A program made the translations under genes and the position numbers. 14,481 nucleotides of DNA from JABCPE02 sp963517805 (lineage in GTDB: Bacteria > Bacteroidota > Bacteroidia > Flavobacteriales > Weeksellaceae): positions 1-14,481 of the forward strand of contig CAUQHD010000024.1 of assembly GCA_963517805.1 (NCBI GenBank), written 5' to 3'. The notes beneath the pieces are model-generated. The model did not search any database, was not told the origin of the DNA, and saw only the letters and a list, made by a program, of their open reading frames with translations. Position 1 is the first letter of the stretch. Every line of letters starts with the position of its first letter. Shown here in pieces: positions 1 through 7,521 of this stretch.

Positions 1-173
1 TCCCATTTGTCTTCGGCTTCTTCTAATTTTGCTTCCAAAAGTTTGCTTTTTTCTTCTAGTTCTGCTTTGGCATCACCAGAGAGCTCTTCTGCTTTGCTTT
101 TTAGGATTTCTAGTTTTTTTTTAGCGTTTTCTATTTGTTCTTGGAATTTTTGTTTTAGTTCATTAGTGTCCAT
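1..173 (-). CDS. Coiled-coil hypothetical protein, 5' part only
   Basis: Reading the minus strand from the ATG at 173 gives 57 codons without a stop before the left edge, so only the N-terminal part is present. The visible residues are almost all Lys, Glu, Leu, Ala and Gln (start MDTNELKQKFQEQIENAKKK), with heptad-like spacing of Leu and Ile that suggests a long amphipathic helix or coiled coil. There is no signal peptide, so it is probably cytoplasmic. A Bacteroidota-type promoter lies about 30 bases upstream of the start, which supports a real gene. Such highly charged helical proteins match many families weakly. I do not recognise the family and assign no function. The start choice is good because it is the first ATG after the promoter and the reading frame is open throughout. 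Confidence 0.75.
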   Translation of the reverse strand, partial: MDTNELKQKFQEQIENAKKKLEILKSKAEELSGDAKAELEEKSKLLEAKLEEAEDKW

Positions 174-201
174 TCTCTTTAATTTTAAATGTTAAGTAAG
201 A

Positions 202-232
202 CAAAGATAAATAAAAAACGATTAAAATCAAA
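202..232 (-). promoter_or_regulatory. Bacteroidota-type promoter for the left-edge gene
   Basis: On the minus strand, TTTG (232-229) is followed after exactly 19 bases by TATCTTTG (209-202). This matches the Bacteroidota consensus of a TTG/TTTG -33 element and a TAnnTTTG -7 element at the usual spacing. Transcription would begin a few bases downstream, near 196, giving a short leader before the ATG at 173. It is the best-formed promoter in the window. The call is by motif match only. Confidence 0.6.
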
Positions 233-359
233 TTAAAAACTCAATAAATTACTTTCAGATTTTGAAATAATAATTATAAAAATCGTGTAAATTGATAATA
301 ATCCACTTAAATTATCTTGAATTTTTGAGTAATGAATTTTTATTTTCGGAAATTTAGAT

Positions 360-367
360 TATATTTG
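360..367 (+). promoter_or_regulatory. Putative -7 promoter element of the metal-uptake locus
   Basis: TATATTTG at 360-367 matches the Bacteroidota -7 consensus TAnnTTTG and sits 16 bases before the ATG at 384, which would give a very short leader. No TTG is visible at the expected -33 distance, so the promoter may be weak or activator-dependent. The 174-383 interval otherwise holds only AT-rich sequence and the divergent promoter of the left-edge gene. No operator could be identified. Confidence 0.45.
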
Positions 368-383
368 TGTCCGTTATCAGATA

Positions 384-746
384 ATGATGATAAAAACTGC
401 AAAACATATTAAAACTTTTTTGGCTTCGATGCTACTAATCATCTTTGTGATGAATGTATCGGGCTTGTTTGTGCGTTTGCATCATCAGGAGGAAACACAT
501 CAAAAAACAGAAAAAATAGCAGAATGCAGTGATAAAGTCTGCTATCATAAAGCACATTTACAGACCAAAAACGACTGTGACTGCGGGTTTTTATGCACGC
601 TGAATTATTTCTATATTCTTCCAGAAAAACCACTCACAGAGATTCGTGTAAATGAATATTTCTCATATTTTTCATCGTATAAAATTTTCGTATCAGAGAG
701 GATAATTCTTCTGTGGCAGTCCCGCGCTCCTCCTGTACTTTCTTAG
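384..746 (+). CDS. Small secreted or anchored Cys/His-rich protein
   Basis: This 120-residue protein has a hydrophobic N-terminal segment (about residues 11-30, rich in Leu, Ile, Phe and Val) that acts as a signal peptide or membrane anchor. A compact Cys/His-rich stretch follows: H33, H34, H39, C48, C53, H55, H58, C65, C67 and C71. The C-terminus is hydrophobic and ends SRAPPVLS. Arg-Ala/Gly-Pro-Pro endings recur in small Bacteroidota envelope proteins encoded near metal-related TonB receptors; that is from memory, not a search. The Cys and His spacing could bind a metal ion or form disulfides in the periplasm. A TonB-dependent receptor starts 144 bases downstream on the same strand. I infer an accessory role in metal uptake or sensing, but the family is not recognised. 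Two adjacent ATG codons (384 and 387) could serve as start; the choice changes one residue. Confidence 0.7.
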   Translation: MMIKTAKHIKTFLASMLLIIFVMNVSGLFVRLHHQEETHQKTEKIAECSDKVCYHKAHLQTKNDCDCGFLCTLNYFYILPEKPLTEIRVNEYFSYFSSYKIFVSERIILLWQSRAPPVLS

Positions 747-890
747 TTTTGATTGAATGTTTATTGATTTTTATGAAAGTCAATATTATAGTTGATTTTA
801 CTTAAAATCAAGACATTCCCTTTTTCAAAAAAATATTTTTCGGTTTTTAAAAAAAATCATCCATTTCATTTTTGTATTAAATCATTTTAT

Positions 891-2945
891 ATGACTCAAA
901 AATTGGTATTTGGGATTATTTTCTGTGGATTTCATATGCTTTTTTCACAGGAAGTAACCACCAAAAACATTGACACGCTTACAATTGTAAATAAAAACAT
1001 ATCGGCAGATAATCTTGTGAAATTTTCTAAAGAAAATCTTTCGGAAAATATAGGTCAAAATCTTTCAGAAGTGCTGTCCAAAGCGGCTGGAATTACCCTT
1101 CGGCAGGCAGGAGCCACAGTCGCAAAACCTGTGATAGAAGGCTTGGGAAACACGAGGATTTTAATTCTAAATAACGGCGTAAAACTGGAAAGCCAAGATT
1201 GGTCTGATGACCACGCACCAGAAATCAGCATGGGTATTCCGCAGAATATCAGTATAATAAAGGGTGCGCAGAGTGTGAGATATGGCGCTGGGGCGCTTGG
1301 TGGAGTGGTTCTGCTGTCTCCTAAAAACCTTAATTATAGTGAAAAATTGGCTGGAGCTGTGATGCTTTCTGGAAATTCTAATTCAGGGAAAGTCTCTGGC
1401 GGAGGCTATCTGGAAGGAGCGCTGGGAAAAAACTGGGCGTGGAGAGCACAGGTAAATGCGCAGTATGCAGGAGATTATAAAACTCAAGATTATTATGTCA
1501 ATAATACAGGAATTCGTGAATTGAATTATTCTGCCGAGCTGGAATACCGTAAGAATGAATTTAAATCTAATTTGTATTTTAGTGTATATAACTCAGAATT
1601 AGGGATTTTCTATGGTGCGGCGTCCAGTAATATAGATGATTTTGAAAGCAGACTGAAACTGGGCAGACCGGTTACTACATATGGTTTTTCCTATGATATT
1701 ACAGCTCCAAAGCATAATGTGGCTCATTATTTCTTGAAGAGTGAAACAGAATTTAGACTTAGTCCGAATAATCATTTTGATTTGGTTTATGCTTATCAAA
1801 ATAATCACCGAAAAGAGTTTGATGTCAGAAGGTTAGACAGAACTACGATTCCTACGCAGGATACCAAACTTGATTCTCATTTTGTGGAAACGATTTGGAA
1901 AAATACGCATTTTAGAGGATTGGAAACTCAGTTTGGGGTGAGTTATTTGAGGAAAGAAAATTTCAATGTGCCAGGAACAGGCGTAGTCCCTACGATTCCG
2001 AATTTTGTTTTGAATAATTACGCAGGGTTTTTCATTTCCGAATTTAAACGAGGAAAATGGCTGGCAGAGCTGGGAGCGCGTTTTGATTTTAGATCGATAA
2101 ATTCTTTAGGATACGATATGTTTGGTCAGCTCTATGGCGGCAAGAGAGATTTTTCAAGTTTTTCGTACAGCGGGGGAGTTCATTATCAGATTACCGACCA
2201 TTTGGAATATGTGGCTCATGCAGGATATGCGTGGCGTGCGCCAGAGCCTTATGAGCTGTATATCAATGGAAAACAACACGGAATTCCGATTTATTATGTA
2301 GGAGATAAAAACCTAAATGCAGAAAAAGGGCTGAAAATTGTCAATAAATTGTCTTACAAGAAAAATAGATTTTTCGCGGAGATGTCTGCGTTCGTTCAGC
2401 CGATTAATAATTTTATTTACAGCATTCCTACGCATCAGTATAGGGAGTTGTTTTCTGGGCCAGCGGCGCTATTTAAGTTTGTGCAGAGTGATGCTCTTTT
2501 CCGTGGGGGAGATTTAGCGGTAGGAGTTCCTATTTCTAAAAATTTAGAATACCATTCCAATCTTTCTTTGGTCTATGCAGATGACCAGCACACGAAGGCG
2601 TATCTTCCACAGATACCGCCATTACAGCTTTCGCAGAGTTTAAAATGGAATATTCCGACTTCTGTTTTCAAGAATTTTTATGCAAAAGTGGAACACCAGT
2701 ATTTCGCGAAGCAGAGAAGGTTTAATCCTGATTTTGACCTCGTGGCGGACTCTCCTGATGCCTACCATTTATTGGGTCTGAAAATAGGTGCAGAGCTGGA
2801 ATACAACAACAAGAAAAGTGTGAAATTCTTTTTGGGCGTGGAAAATCTTACCAATGCACTTTATAAAAATTATACCGATAGACTGAGGTATTTTATTCAT
2901 GGAAAAGGGATTGACATTCAATTTAAAACACAATTTAATTTTTAA
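891..2945 (+). CDS. TonB-dependent outer-membrane receptor, ZnuD-like
   Basis: This 684-residue outer-membrane receptor probably imports a metal ion or metal complex using TonB energy. Residues 1-19 form a signal peptide (MTQKLVFGIIF...LFS), with cleavage before Q20. A TonB-box-like DTLTIV lies at 28-33, the plug domain at about 45-145 and the 22-strand barrel in the remainder, ending in the aromatic terminal strand FKTQFNF. The plug has the signature RQAGATVAKPVIEGLG followed by ILNNGVKLESQDWSDDHAPEI, a pattern known from ZnuD-like and related metal receptors. There is no N-terminal carboxypeptidase-like domain and no SusD-like gene nearby, which argues against a glycan receptor. The ATG at 891 was chosen over the in-frame TTG at 792 because the latter would place 33 extra basic residues before the signal peptide. 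No promoter or Shine-Dalgarno site is evident in 747-890. The substrate (zinc, copper, heme or other) cannot be read from sequence. Confidence 0.88.
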   Translation: MTQKLVFGIIFCGFHMLFSQEVTTKNIDTLTIVNKNISADNLVKFSKENLSENIGQNLSEVLSKAAGITLRQAGATVAKPVIEGLGNTRILILNNGVKLESQDWSDDHAPEISMGIPQNISIIKGAQSVRYGAGALGGVVLLSPKNLNYSEKLAGAVMLSGNSNSGKVSGGGYLEGALGKNWAWRAQVNAQYAGDYKTQDYYVNNTGIRELNYSAELEYRKNEFKSNLYFSVYNSELGIFYGAASSNIDDFESRLKLGRPVTTYGFSYDITAPKHNVAHYFLKSETEFRLSPNNHFDLVYAYQNNHRKEFDVRRLDRTTIPTQDTKLDSHFVETIWKNTHFRGLETQFGVSYLRKENFNVPGTGVVPTIPNFVLNNYAGFFISEFKRGKWLAELGARFDFRSINSLGYDMFGQLYGGKRDFSSFSYSGGVHYQITDHLEYVAHAGYAWRAPEPYELYINGKQHGIPIYYVGDKNLNAEKGLKIVNKLSYKKNRFFAEMSAFVQPINNFIYSIPTHQYRELFSGPAALFKFVQSDALFRGGDLAVGVPISKNLEYHSNLSLVYADDQHTKAYLPQIPPLQLSQSLKWNIPTSVFKNFYAKVEHQYFAKQRRFNPDFDLVADSPDAYHLLGLKIGAELEYNNKKSVKFFLGVENLTNALYKNYTDRLRYFIHGKGIDIQFKTQFNF

Positions 2946-2975
2946 TAATCATTAATTCTAATAAATTTTAACATT

Positions 2976-3704
2976 ATGAAAAATAAGTTTTCACTAAACA
3001 AAATTTTGACAGTGCTAATGCTGTTTTTAGCGATTTTCAGTATTTCTTCTTGTAGCAGAGATAGCGACAGCCCTCAGGCGCCAACGGACGAAACCAAAGA
3101 CAGAGGGCACGAAATGCCTGATAGAGTGGAGTTTATATTTAAAAATACAGTGACTTCACAGGAGCAAAGAAGAACGGCGCTGCTGACCCAAGATGGATTG
3201 AAATTTGACAATACAGAAGCCGTAGAATGGAAAGAAGGAAACAGCTATCTCCTTGAAATAGTGTATTATAACAATGGTAGAAGGCTTAATAGTGAATTCG
3301 TTTCACAGGAAATGGCGCCTATTCATCAGCATTTCTTTCAGTTAAACAAAAACGGACAGTCGATAGAAGAAACGGAAATGGATAAATTGGTAAGCTATGA
3401 ATATCAGGATACAGACCCTGAAAATGGAGTTTGGGGAGAGAGTGGAGTGAGCCTTCGCCGTCGCTCTTGGGATACTCAAAATCCTACAGAAGTAGACCCT
3501 GTCGGACTGAAAGGAGTTTTCACTATAAAAACCACTAGTTTGGGAACTCAGAGTTTTGATTTAAGGGTAAGATTAGCTCATTTCTTAGTTAAAAATAAAT
3601 TAGAGCCTAAGACAGGAAGAGCCAGAAAATACAATGTGGTGTATTATAGCGGTTCATTTGTCCTAGATGCGGATATGAAAGTCCCAGTGAAAATAGTTCA
3701 ATAA
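2976..3704 (+). CDS. Lipoprotein of unrecognised family, paralogue 1
   Basis: This 242-residue predicted lipoprotein has a hydrophobic signal segment (about 10-22) and a lipobox ending SISSC with the acylated Cys at 26. The mature part begins with a Ser/Asp/Pro-rich linker including H45. A domain starting near VEFIF (51-55) contains LEIVYYNNGRR (93-103), HQHFF (117-121), YEYQDTDPE (141-149), GLKG (177-180), FDLRVRLAHF (194-203) and a final strand KVPVKI. The same motifs occur in the same order in the next gene, so the two are paralogues. It starts 30 bases after the TonB receptor stop, which indicates co-transcription. Lipoproteins in this position often sit on the cell surface and hand substrate to the receptor, or act as periplasmic binding proteins. 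That role is inference. I cannot name a family. Confidence 0.8.
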   Translation: MKNKFSLNKILTVLMLFLAIFSISSCSRDSDSPQAPTDETKDRGHEMPDRVEFIFKNTVTSQEQRRTALLTQDGLKFDNTEAVEWKEGNSYLLEIVYYNNGRRLNSEFVSQEMAPIHQHFFQLNKNGQSIEETEMDKLVSYEYQDTDPENGVWGESGVSLRRRSWDTQNPTEVDPVGLKGVFTIKTTSLGTQSFDLRVRLAHFLVKNKLEPKTGRARKYNVVYYSGSFVLDADMKVPVKIVQ

Positions 3705-3746
3705 TATTTAGAATAATTTAAAGTAAACAAATAAAAATTTAATAAT

Positions 3747-4631
3747 ATGAAAAGTTTTTTAAGAGCAATCAAAGTTGTATTAGCAGTAGTGTTTTTTGTT
3801 TTTTCACTTTTGGCTTGTCGAAGTCAAGACAATGATGATATAGTCGTACCAAAGCCAAAACCAGAGCAGCCTAGTACAGAGCTGAAATGGAGTAAGGTGG
3901 AATTTCGTTTTACAGAAGGGCATTCTCATGGGTATTTTCATGGTTCGCCAGAATATCCAGATGTGAAATATCTGAAATCTGTACAAAAATTCTTTTTTGA
4001 GAATAAAAACGGTCAGATAGTTCCATCGGCTGATAATCCTGCTGCCCTCAGTGTAATGTCTGCTGATGGCGGGATGTCTCTCTATGGGTTGGAGATTTTC
4101 TATTACAATGAAAAAGGCGAGCGAATCAATAGTGTTTTGGCGTCTGATGAAGCAGCAAAGCAATATCAGCACTTCTTTTTAATGGAAAATATAGTAGCTA
4201 TAAGCGGTGGTATGGTAGTTCCAGATAACGAAATCATGACTTATAAATACCGTGATACCAATCCTGAGGATAAATACATCTTTAAGAGCTTTGGAGGTCA
4301 GCGTGAGGCTAAAATAAGACCAGAAAAAATAGGACTGAAAGGATTTTTTGATGTGAAAAAACCGTATTTGAATTTTGATTTGAGGATTGTTTTGGCTCAG
4401 TTCGGCCAAAAACCAGATAATTTGGAGTCTAATAAACTTCCTTCGGCTTCTTTTGATAAAAAATTGGATATCAAAATCCCTGTTCATATCTATACAGATA
4501 GAATTAACGAAGACAGCTTGGTTAAAGATGCTGCAAGGGAGTTTGGTGTTTCAGAAGCTGAAATAGAAGCGGATATAAATGCGAAATTGACTTCGGATGT
4601 CAATCCTGAAAGTAGTGGAGTTTTTCTCTAA
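3747..4631 (+). CDS. His-rich lipoprotein of unrecognised family, paralogue 2
   Basis: This 294-residue predicted lipoprotein has a signal segment at about 8-22 and a lipobox LLAC with C24. After a Pro/Lys linker the domain begins with VEFRF (51-55), then a His-rich loop HSHGYFHG (59-66). Next come LEIFYYNEKGERINS (115-129), YQHFF (140-144), YKYRDTNPED (167-176), GLKGFFDVK (197-205) and FDLRIVLAQFG (210-220). A strand-like DIKIPVHIYTD follows, and an acidic C-terminal extension (about 252-294) that paralogue 1 lacks. The extra histidines suggest metal binding, in keeping with the ZnuD-like receptor upstream. The gap from the preceding stop is 42 bases and the terminator starts 10 bases after the stop, so this is the last gene of the operon. 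Function is inferred from context only. Confidence 0.8.
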   Translation: MKSFLRAIKVVLAVVFFVFSLLACRSQDNDDIVVPKPKPEQPSTELKWSKVEFRFTEGHSHGYFHGSPEYPDVKYLKSVQKFFFENKNGQIVPSADNPAALSVMSADGGMSLYGLEIFYYNEKGERINSVLASDEAAKQYQHFFLMENIVAISGGMVVPDNEIMTYKYRDTNPEDKYIFKSFGGQREAKIRPEKIGLKGFFDVKKPYLNFDLRIVLAQFGQKPDNLESNKLPSASFDKKLDIKIPVHIYTDRINEDSLVKDAAREFGVSEAEIEADINAKLTSDVNPESSGVFL

Positions 4632-4640
4632 AAAAATAAA

Positions 4641-4670
4641 AATCTCTTTCAATTTGAAAGAGATTTTTTA
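4641..4670. terminator. Bidirectional intrinsic terminator
   Basis: A perfect 10-bp stem pairs 4641-4650 (AATCTCTTTC) with 4656-4665 (GAAAGAGATT) around a 5-base loop. It is followed by a T-run on the plus strand and preceded by an A-run that becomes a T-run on the minus strand. It lies between the converging stops at 4631 and 4678 and should end both the lipoprotein operon and the galE operon. Confidence 0.85.
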
Positions 4671-4677
4671 TTGAAAT

Positions 4678-5694
4678 TTATTTTTCTTGTTCCAGATTTT
4701 TCTGCCAGAGCCAAGTGGTTCTCAGTGCTTCTTCCAGAGGAGTTTCAGCCTTCCAGCCAAGTTCTTTTTCAGCTTTGGAAGCATCTGCATAAGCGATGGT
4801 AATGTCGCCCGCTCTTCTGTCGCAGATTTGGTAAGGAATTTCTAGATTATTAGCTTTTTCAAAAGCCCTTACGATTTCAAGCACAGAAGACCCTTTCCCA
4901 GTTCCCAGATTGAAAATATCAACCAAAGTTTCTGATTTTTCTGAGGCTAGCTTTTGCAAGGCTTTCACATGAGCTTTAGCTAAATCCATCACATAGATGT
5001 AATCACGGATGGCGGTGCCGTCAGGAGTAGGGTAGTCATCTCCCCAAATGTTTAGTTTTTCTCGTATTCCTGCTGCGGTTTGGGTCACATAGGGAACGAG
5101 GTTATTAGGAATTCCGAGAGGAAGTTCGCCTATTTTAGCTGAAGGATGAGCCCCAATAGGATTAAAATATCTTAATAATGATACTTTCTTTTGGTGGGCA
5201 GCAGCAAAATCTTTCAAAATCTCCTCTGCCATCTGTTTGGTTCGTCCATAGGCGGATTCAGCGGGCTTTATAGGTGCTTCTTCGTTTATCGGCATTTGGT
5301 CAGCCTGTCCATAAACGGTGCAGGAAGAGCTGAAAATAAAATTAGAAATATTTCTTTCTTTGAATTCCTGCAAAAGATTGATAAGAGAAAACATATTGTT
5401 TTCGTAGTAGTCAATAGGCTTTACTTGGCTTTCTCCCACGGCCTTGAATGCAGCAAAATGAATGCAGCCGTCTATTTTATGAGCATCTAGAACCTGTGCT
5501 ATTTGGCTTCGGTTTCTTAAATCAATAGGATAAAAAGCTGGAGTTTTTCCAGTGATTTGTTCTATTCCAGCTAGTGTTTTTTTGTCCGTGTTAGAGAGGT
5601 TGTCTACGATAACCACATCAAAATCATTTTCTAAAAGCTCCACCACGGTGTGTGAACCAATGTAGCCTAGACCGCCCGTAACTAGTATTGTCAT
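4678..5694 (-). CDS. galE: UDP-glucose 4-epimerase
   Basis: This 338-residue protein interconverts UDP-glucose and UDP-galactose (and possibly the N-acetyl forms) in the cytoplasm, feeding galactose metabolism and surface glycan synthesis. It is a classic extended short-chain dehydrogenase. The NAD-binding motif GGLGYIGSH is at 7-15 and VDNLSN at 30-35. The catalytic triad is formed by the SSS stretch at 122-124 with Y149 and K153 of the YGRTK motif, and YFNPIGAHPS follows at 176-185. The later IRDYIYVMDLAKAH and FNLGTGKGSSVLE are the substrate-domain motifs of GalE. The length equals that of the E. coli enzyme. It is the last gene of a minus-strand cluster, 4 bases after a small secreted protein, with a sugar aminotransferase further upstream. 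GalE is clear, while UDP-GlcNAc specificity cannot be excluded. Confidence 0.95.
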   Translation of the reverse strand: MTILVTGGLGYIGSHTVVELLENDFDVVIVDNLSNTDKKTLAGIEQITGKTPAFYPIDLRNRSQIAQVLDAHKIDGCIHFAAFKAVGESQVKPIDYYENNMFSLINLLQEFKERNISNFIFSSSCTVYGQADQMPINEEAPIKPAESAYGRTKQMAEEILKDFAAAHQKKVSLLRYFNPIGAHPSAKIGELPLGIPNNLVPYVTQTAAGIREKLNIWGDDYPTPDGTAIRDYIYVMDLAKAHVKALQKLASEKSETLVDIFNLGTGKGSSVLEIVRAFEKANNLEIPYQICDRRAGDITIAYADASKAEKELGWKAETPLEEALRTTWLWQKNLEQEK

Positions 5695-5698
5695 ACTC

Positions 5699-6217
5699 TT
5701 AATTATGTTTTGAAATTCCTTTTTTGTATAAGTCTATCAAGAATTTTTTCTTTTCATTCATCTTCATTTTAGGATTGATAATGGAGATAAATACCACATT
5801 GTTTTCCTTCACGCCAGAAAGTATGATTTGATTGATTTTTTGAGATTCATAATCAAGTTCTATACTCCACAAAACATAGCCTTCGGATAGTTTTTTGCTG
5901 ATTTCAGTAACTTTAGCATTGATGGTGTTTCCTTTCCAAAAATCAAAATCCCACTTATAAAAAGCCTCTAACAATTCAGTTTTTGAAAGTCCTTCCTTGT
6001 AAAATTCCATATTTTGGGAAGGGCGAACAGAAACTTGTATGTTTGAATTTTGTTTGTCATGGAATAAAAACGCACCCGAATTTTCATCCGTTCTTATGTA
6101 TTTTACAGATTCGGGAAACTGAACTAAATAATCATTATTGATTAAAAATTTATCACCCTCCTGCTGTGCCCACACAAAAGAATTGAAAAATAACATTAAA
6201 AACAAAAATATTCTCAT
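5699..6217 (-). CDS. Small secreted protein of unknown function
   Basis: This 172-residue protein has a typical signal peptide (MRIFLFLMLFFNSFVWA, cleavage before QQ at about 18). The mature part alternates short beta-like strands, for example YLVQFPESVKYI, NIQVSVRP and YVLWSIELDYES, and ends in a Lys-rich helix. It has no Cys in the mature part and no lipobox, so it is predicted to be soluble in the periplasm or exported. It lies between the sugar aminotransferase (18-base gap) and galE (4-base gap), so it is almost certainly co-transcribed with them. I do not recognise the family. The overall look resembles small periplasmic proteins that assess or bind a partner, but nothing supports a specific role. 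The ATG at 6217 is the only start that gives a proper signal peptide. Confidence 0.8.
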   Translation of the reverse strand: MRIFLFLMLFFNSFVWAQQEGDKFLINNDYLVQFPESVKYIRTDENSGAFLFHDKQNSNIQVSVRPSQNMEFYKEGLSKTELLEAFYKWDFDFWKGNTINAKVTEISKKLSEGYVLWSIELDYESQKINQIILSGVKENNVVFISIINPKMKMNEKKKFLIDLYKKGISKHN

Positions 6218-6235
6218 AATAGTAATATTTAAAAT

Positions 6236-7363
6236 TTATTTATTCATAAATTCCAAAACACTTTCTGTAATGTATTTCAGCTGCTCTTCATCCAACTCTG
6301 TGTGCATCGGCAGGGAAATAACTTGGTCTAGAAGCTTGTCAGTGTTTTTAAAATCAGCATCATTACTTGCTTGGAAGTATGCTTTTTGTTTTCTAAGCGC
6401 TACAGGATAATAAATCATCGCAGGGATTTCCTTTGAAGCGAGAAACTCCTGTAGTTCATTTCTTTTTCCGTTTAAAACTCTCAGCGTGTACTGATGAAAA
6501 ACATGAGTAGAATTTTCTTCTCTTTTTGGGATAAGCAGATGTGGATGCCCTGCAAAAGCTTCGTCATAGAAGTTTGCAGCTTTTCTTCTGGCTTCATTGT
6601 AGGTTTCTAAATGAGGCAGTTTTCTTCTCAAAATAGCCGCCTGCACGCTGTCCAATCGAGAGTTTACGCCCACTTCATCGTGATAATATCTTTTGTACAT
6701 TCCATGATTTACGATTCCTCTCATTTTATAGGCCAAATCATCATCATTGGTAAAAATAGCTCCGCCATCTCCATAACAACCTAAATTTTTAGAAGGGAAA
6801 AACGATGTAGTCCCTATGGTTCCTATCGTTCCAGCCTTTTTCTGAGTTCCATCAGAAAAAATAAAATCAGCACCGATAGCCTGTGCATTATCCTCGATTA
6901 CAAAAAGATTATGCTCTTTTGCAATTTTCAAAATAGCTTCCATATTCGCGCACTGCCCGAAAAGATGCACTGGCATGATAGCCTTGGTTTTAGGCGTAAT
7001 GGCTTTTTTAAGCTGCTCAATATCAATAGTGAAATTGTCATAATCTACATCCACCAAAACCGCTTTTAGTTTTAATAAATGGATAACTTCCACCGTAGCC
7101 GCAAAGGTGAAATCTGCCGTAATCACTTCATCGCCTTCCTGTAAATTAAGCGCCATTAGGGCGATTTGCAGAGCGTCCGTGCCATTCGCGCAAGGAATCA
7201 CATTTTTAACGCCTAAATATTCTTCTAATTCAGCTTGGAAAGACTGAACCTCAGGGCCATTGATAAAGGCCGCCGACTCGAAAACATTCAGCACCGCGTT
7301 ATCTACTTCGTTTTTTATTTTGAAATATTGACTTTGTAAATCAACCATCTGGATTTTTCTCAT
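6236..7363 (-). CDS. DegT/DnrJ/EryC1/StrS-family sugar aminotransferase
   Basis: This 375-residue PLP-dependent enzyme transfers an amino group, usually from glutamate, to a keto-sugar bound to a nucleotide, making amino sugars for O-antigen, capsule or protein glycans. N59/G61/T62 in CANGTDALQIAL contact the PLP phosphate. D158 in VIEDNAQAIGAD contacts the pyridine nitrogen, and K192 in SFFPSKNLGCYGDGGA is the Schiff-base lysine. The C-terminal part has MIYYPVALRKQ and SLPMHTEL, typical of the family. The sequence around K192 and FTFAATVEVI resembles WbpE/WlbC-type enzymes acting on UDP-3-keto-GlcNAcA, but the substrate is not proven. The ATG at 7363 (MRKIQMVDLQ) is preferred to an upstream in-frame ATG at 7390, which would add nine hydrophobic or basic residues not expected in this family. 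It starts the aminotransferase-secreted protein-galE cluster. Confidence 0.92.
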   Translation of the reverse strand: MRKIQMVDLQSQYFKIKNEVDNAVLNVFESAAFINGPEVQSFQAELEEYLGVKNVIPCANGTDALQIALMALNLQEGDEVITADFTFAATVEVIHLLKLKAVLVDVDYDNFTIDIEQLKKAITPKTKAIMPVHLFGQCANMEAILKIAKEHNLFVIEDNAQAIGADFIFSDGTQKKAGTIGTIGTTSFFPSKNLGCYGDGGAIFTNDDDLAYKMRGIVNHGMYKRYYHDEVGVNSRLDSVQAAILRRKLPHLETYNEARRKAANFYDEAFAGHPHLLIPKREENSTHVFHQYTLRVLNGKRNELQEFLASKEIPAMIYYPVALRKQKAYFQASNDADFKNTDKLLDQVISLPMHTELDEEQLKYITESVLEFMNK

Positions 7364-7472
7364 AACCAAAATTTTTTTGTAAAAATACAATTTCTAAACT
7401 ATTTATAGAAGGAAATTTGGAAAAGATGTTAAATGTCATTAAAAAAAATTCTTCGGCATAAATATAAAGTCG

Positions 7473-7480
7473 TACCTTTA
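7473..7480 (+). promoter_or_regulatory. Possible -7 element for the CBS-domain gene
   Basis: TACCTTTA at 7473-7480 matches TAnnTTTG except for the last base and lies 41 bases before the ATG at 7522. A TTCG at 7452-7455 could be a degenerate -33 box at 17-base spacing. The 7364-7521 interval must also hold the promoter of the divergent aminotransferase gene, but no convincing minus-strand match was found. Confidence 0.3.
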
Positions 7481-7521
7481 TCAAAGAAAAAAAGGAAGTT
7501 TAATCTTAAATATAAATTATT

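Noticed and set aside
792..890. In-frame TTG-initiated extension of the TonB receptor
   Set aside because: It would place 33 basic and aromatic residues before a perfectly formed signal peptide that begins at the ATG at 891.
3804..4487. Two open frames on the minus strand
   Set aside because: They lie entirely inside the second lipoprotein gene, have no recognisable domains and lack promoters. They are shadows of the real frame.
7364..7390. Upstream ATG extension of the DegT aminotransferase
   Set aside because: The added MYFYKKILV has no counterpart in the family, whose N-terminus normally begins close to the MVDLQ-type sequence. The ATG at 7363 fits better.
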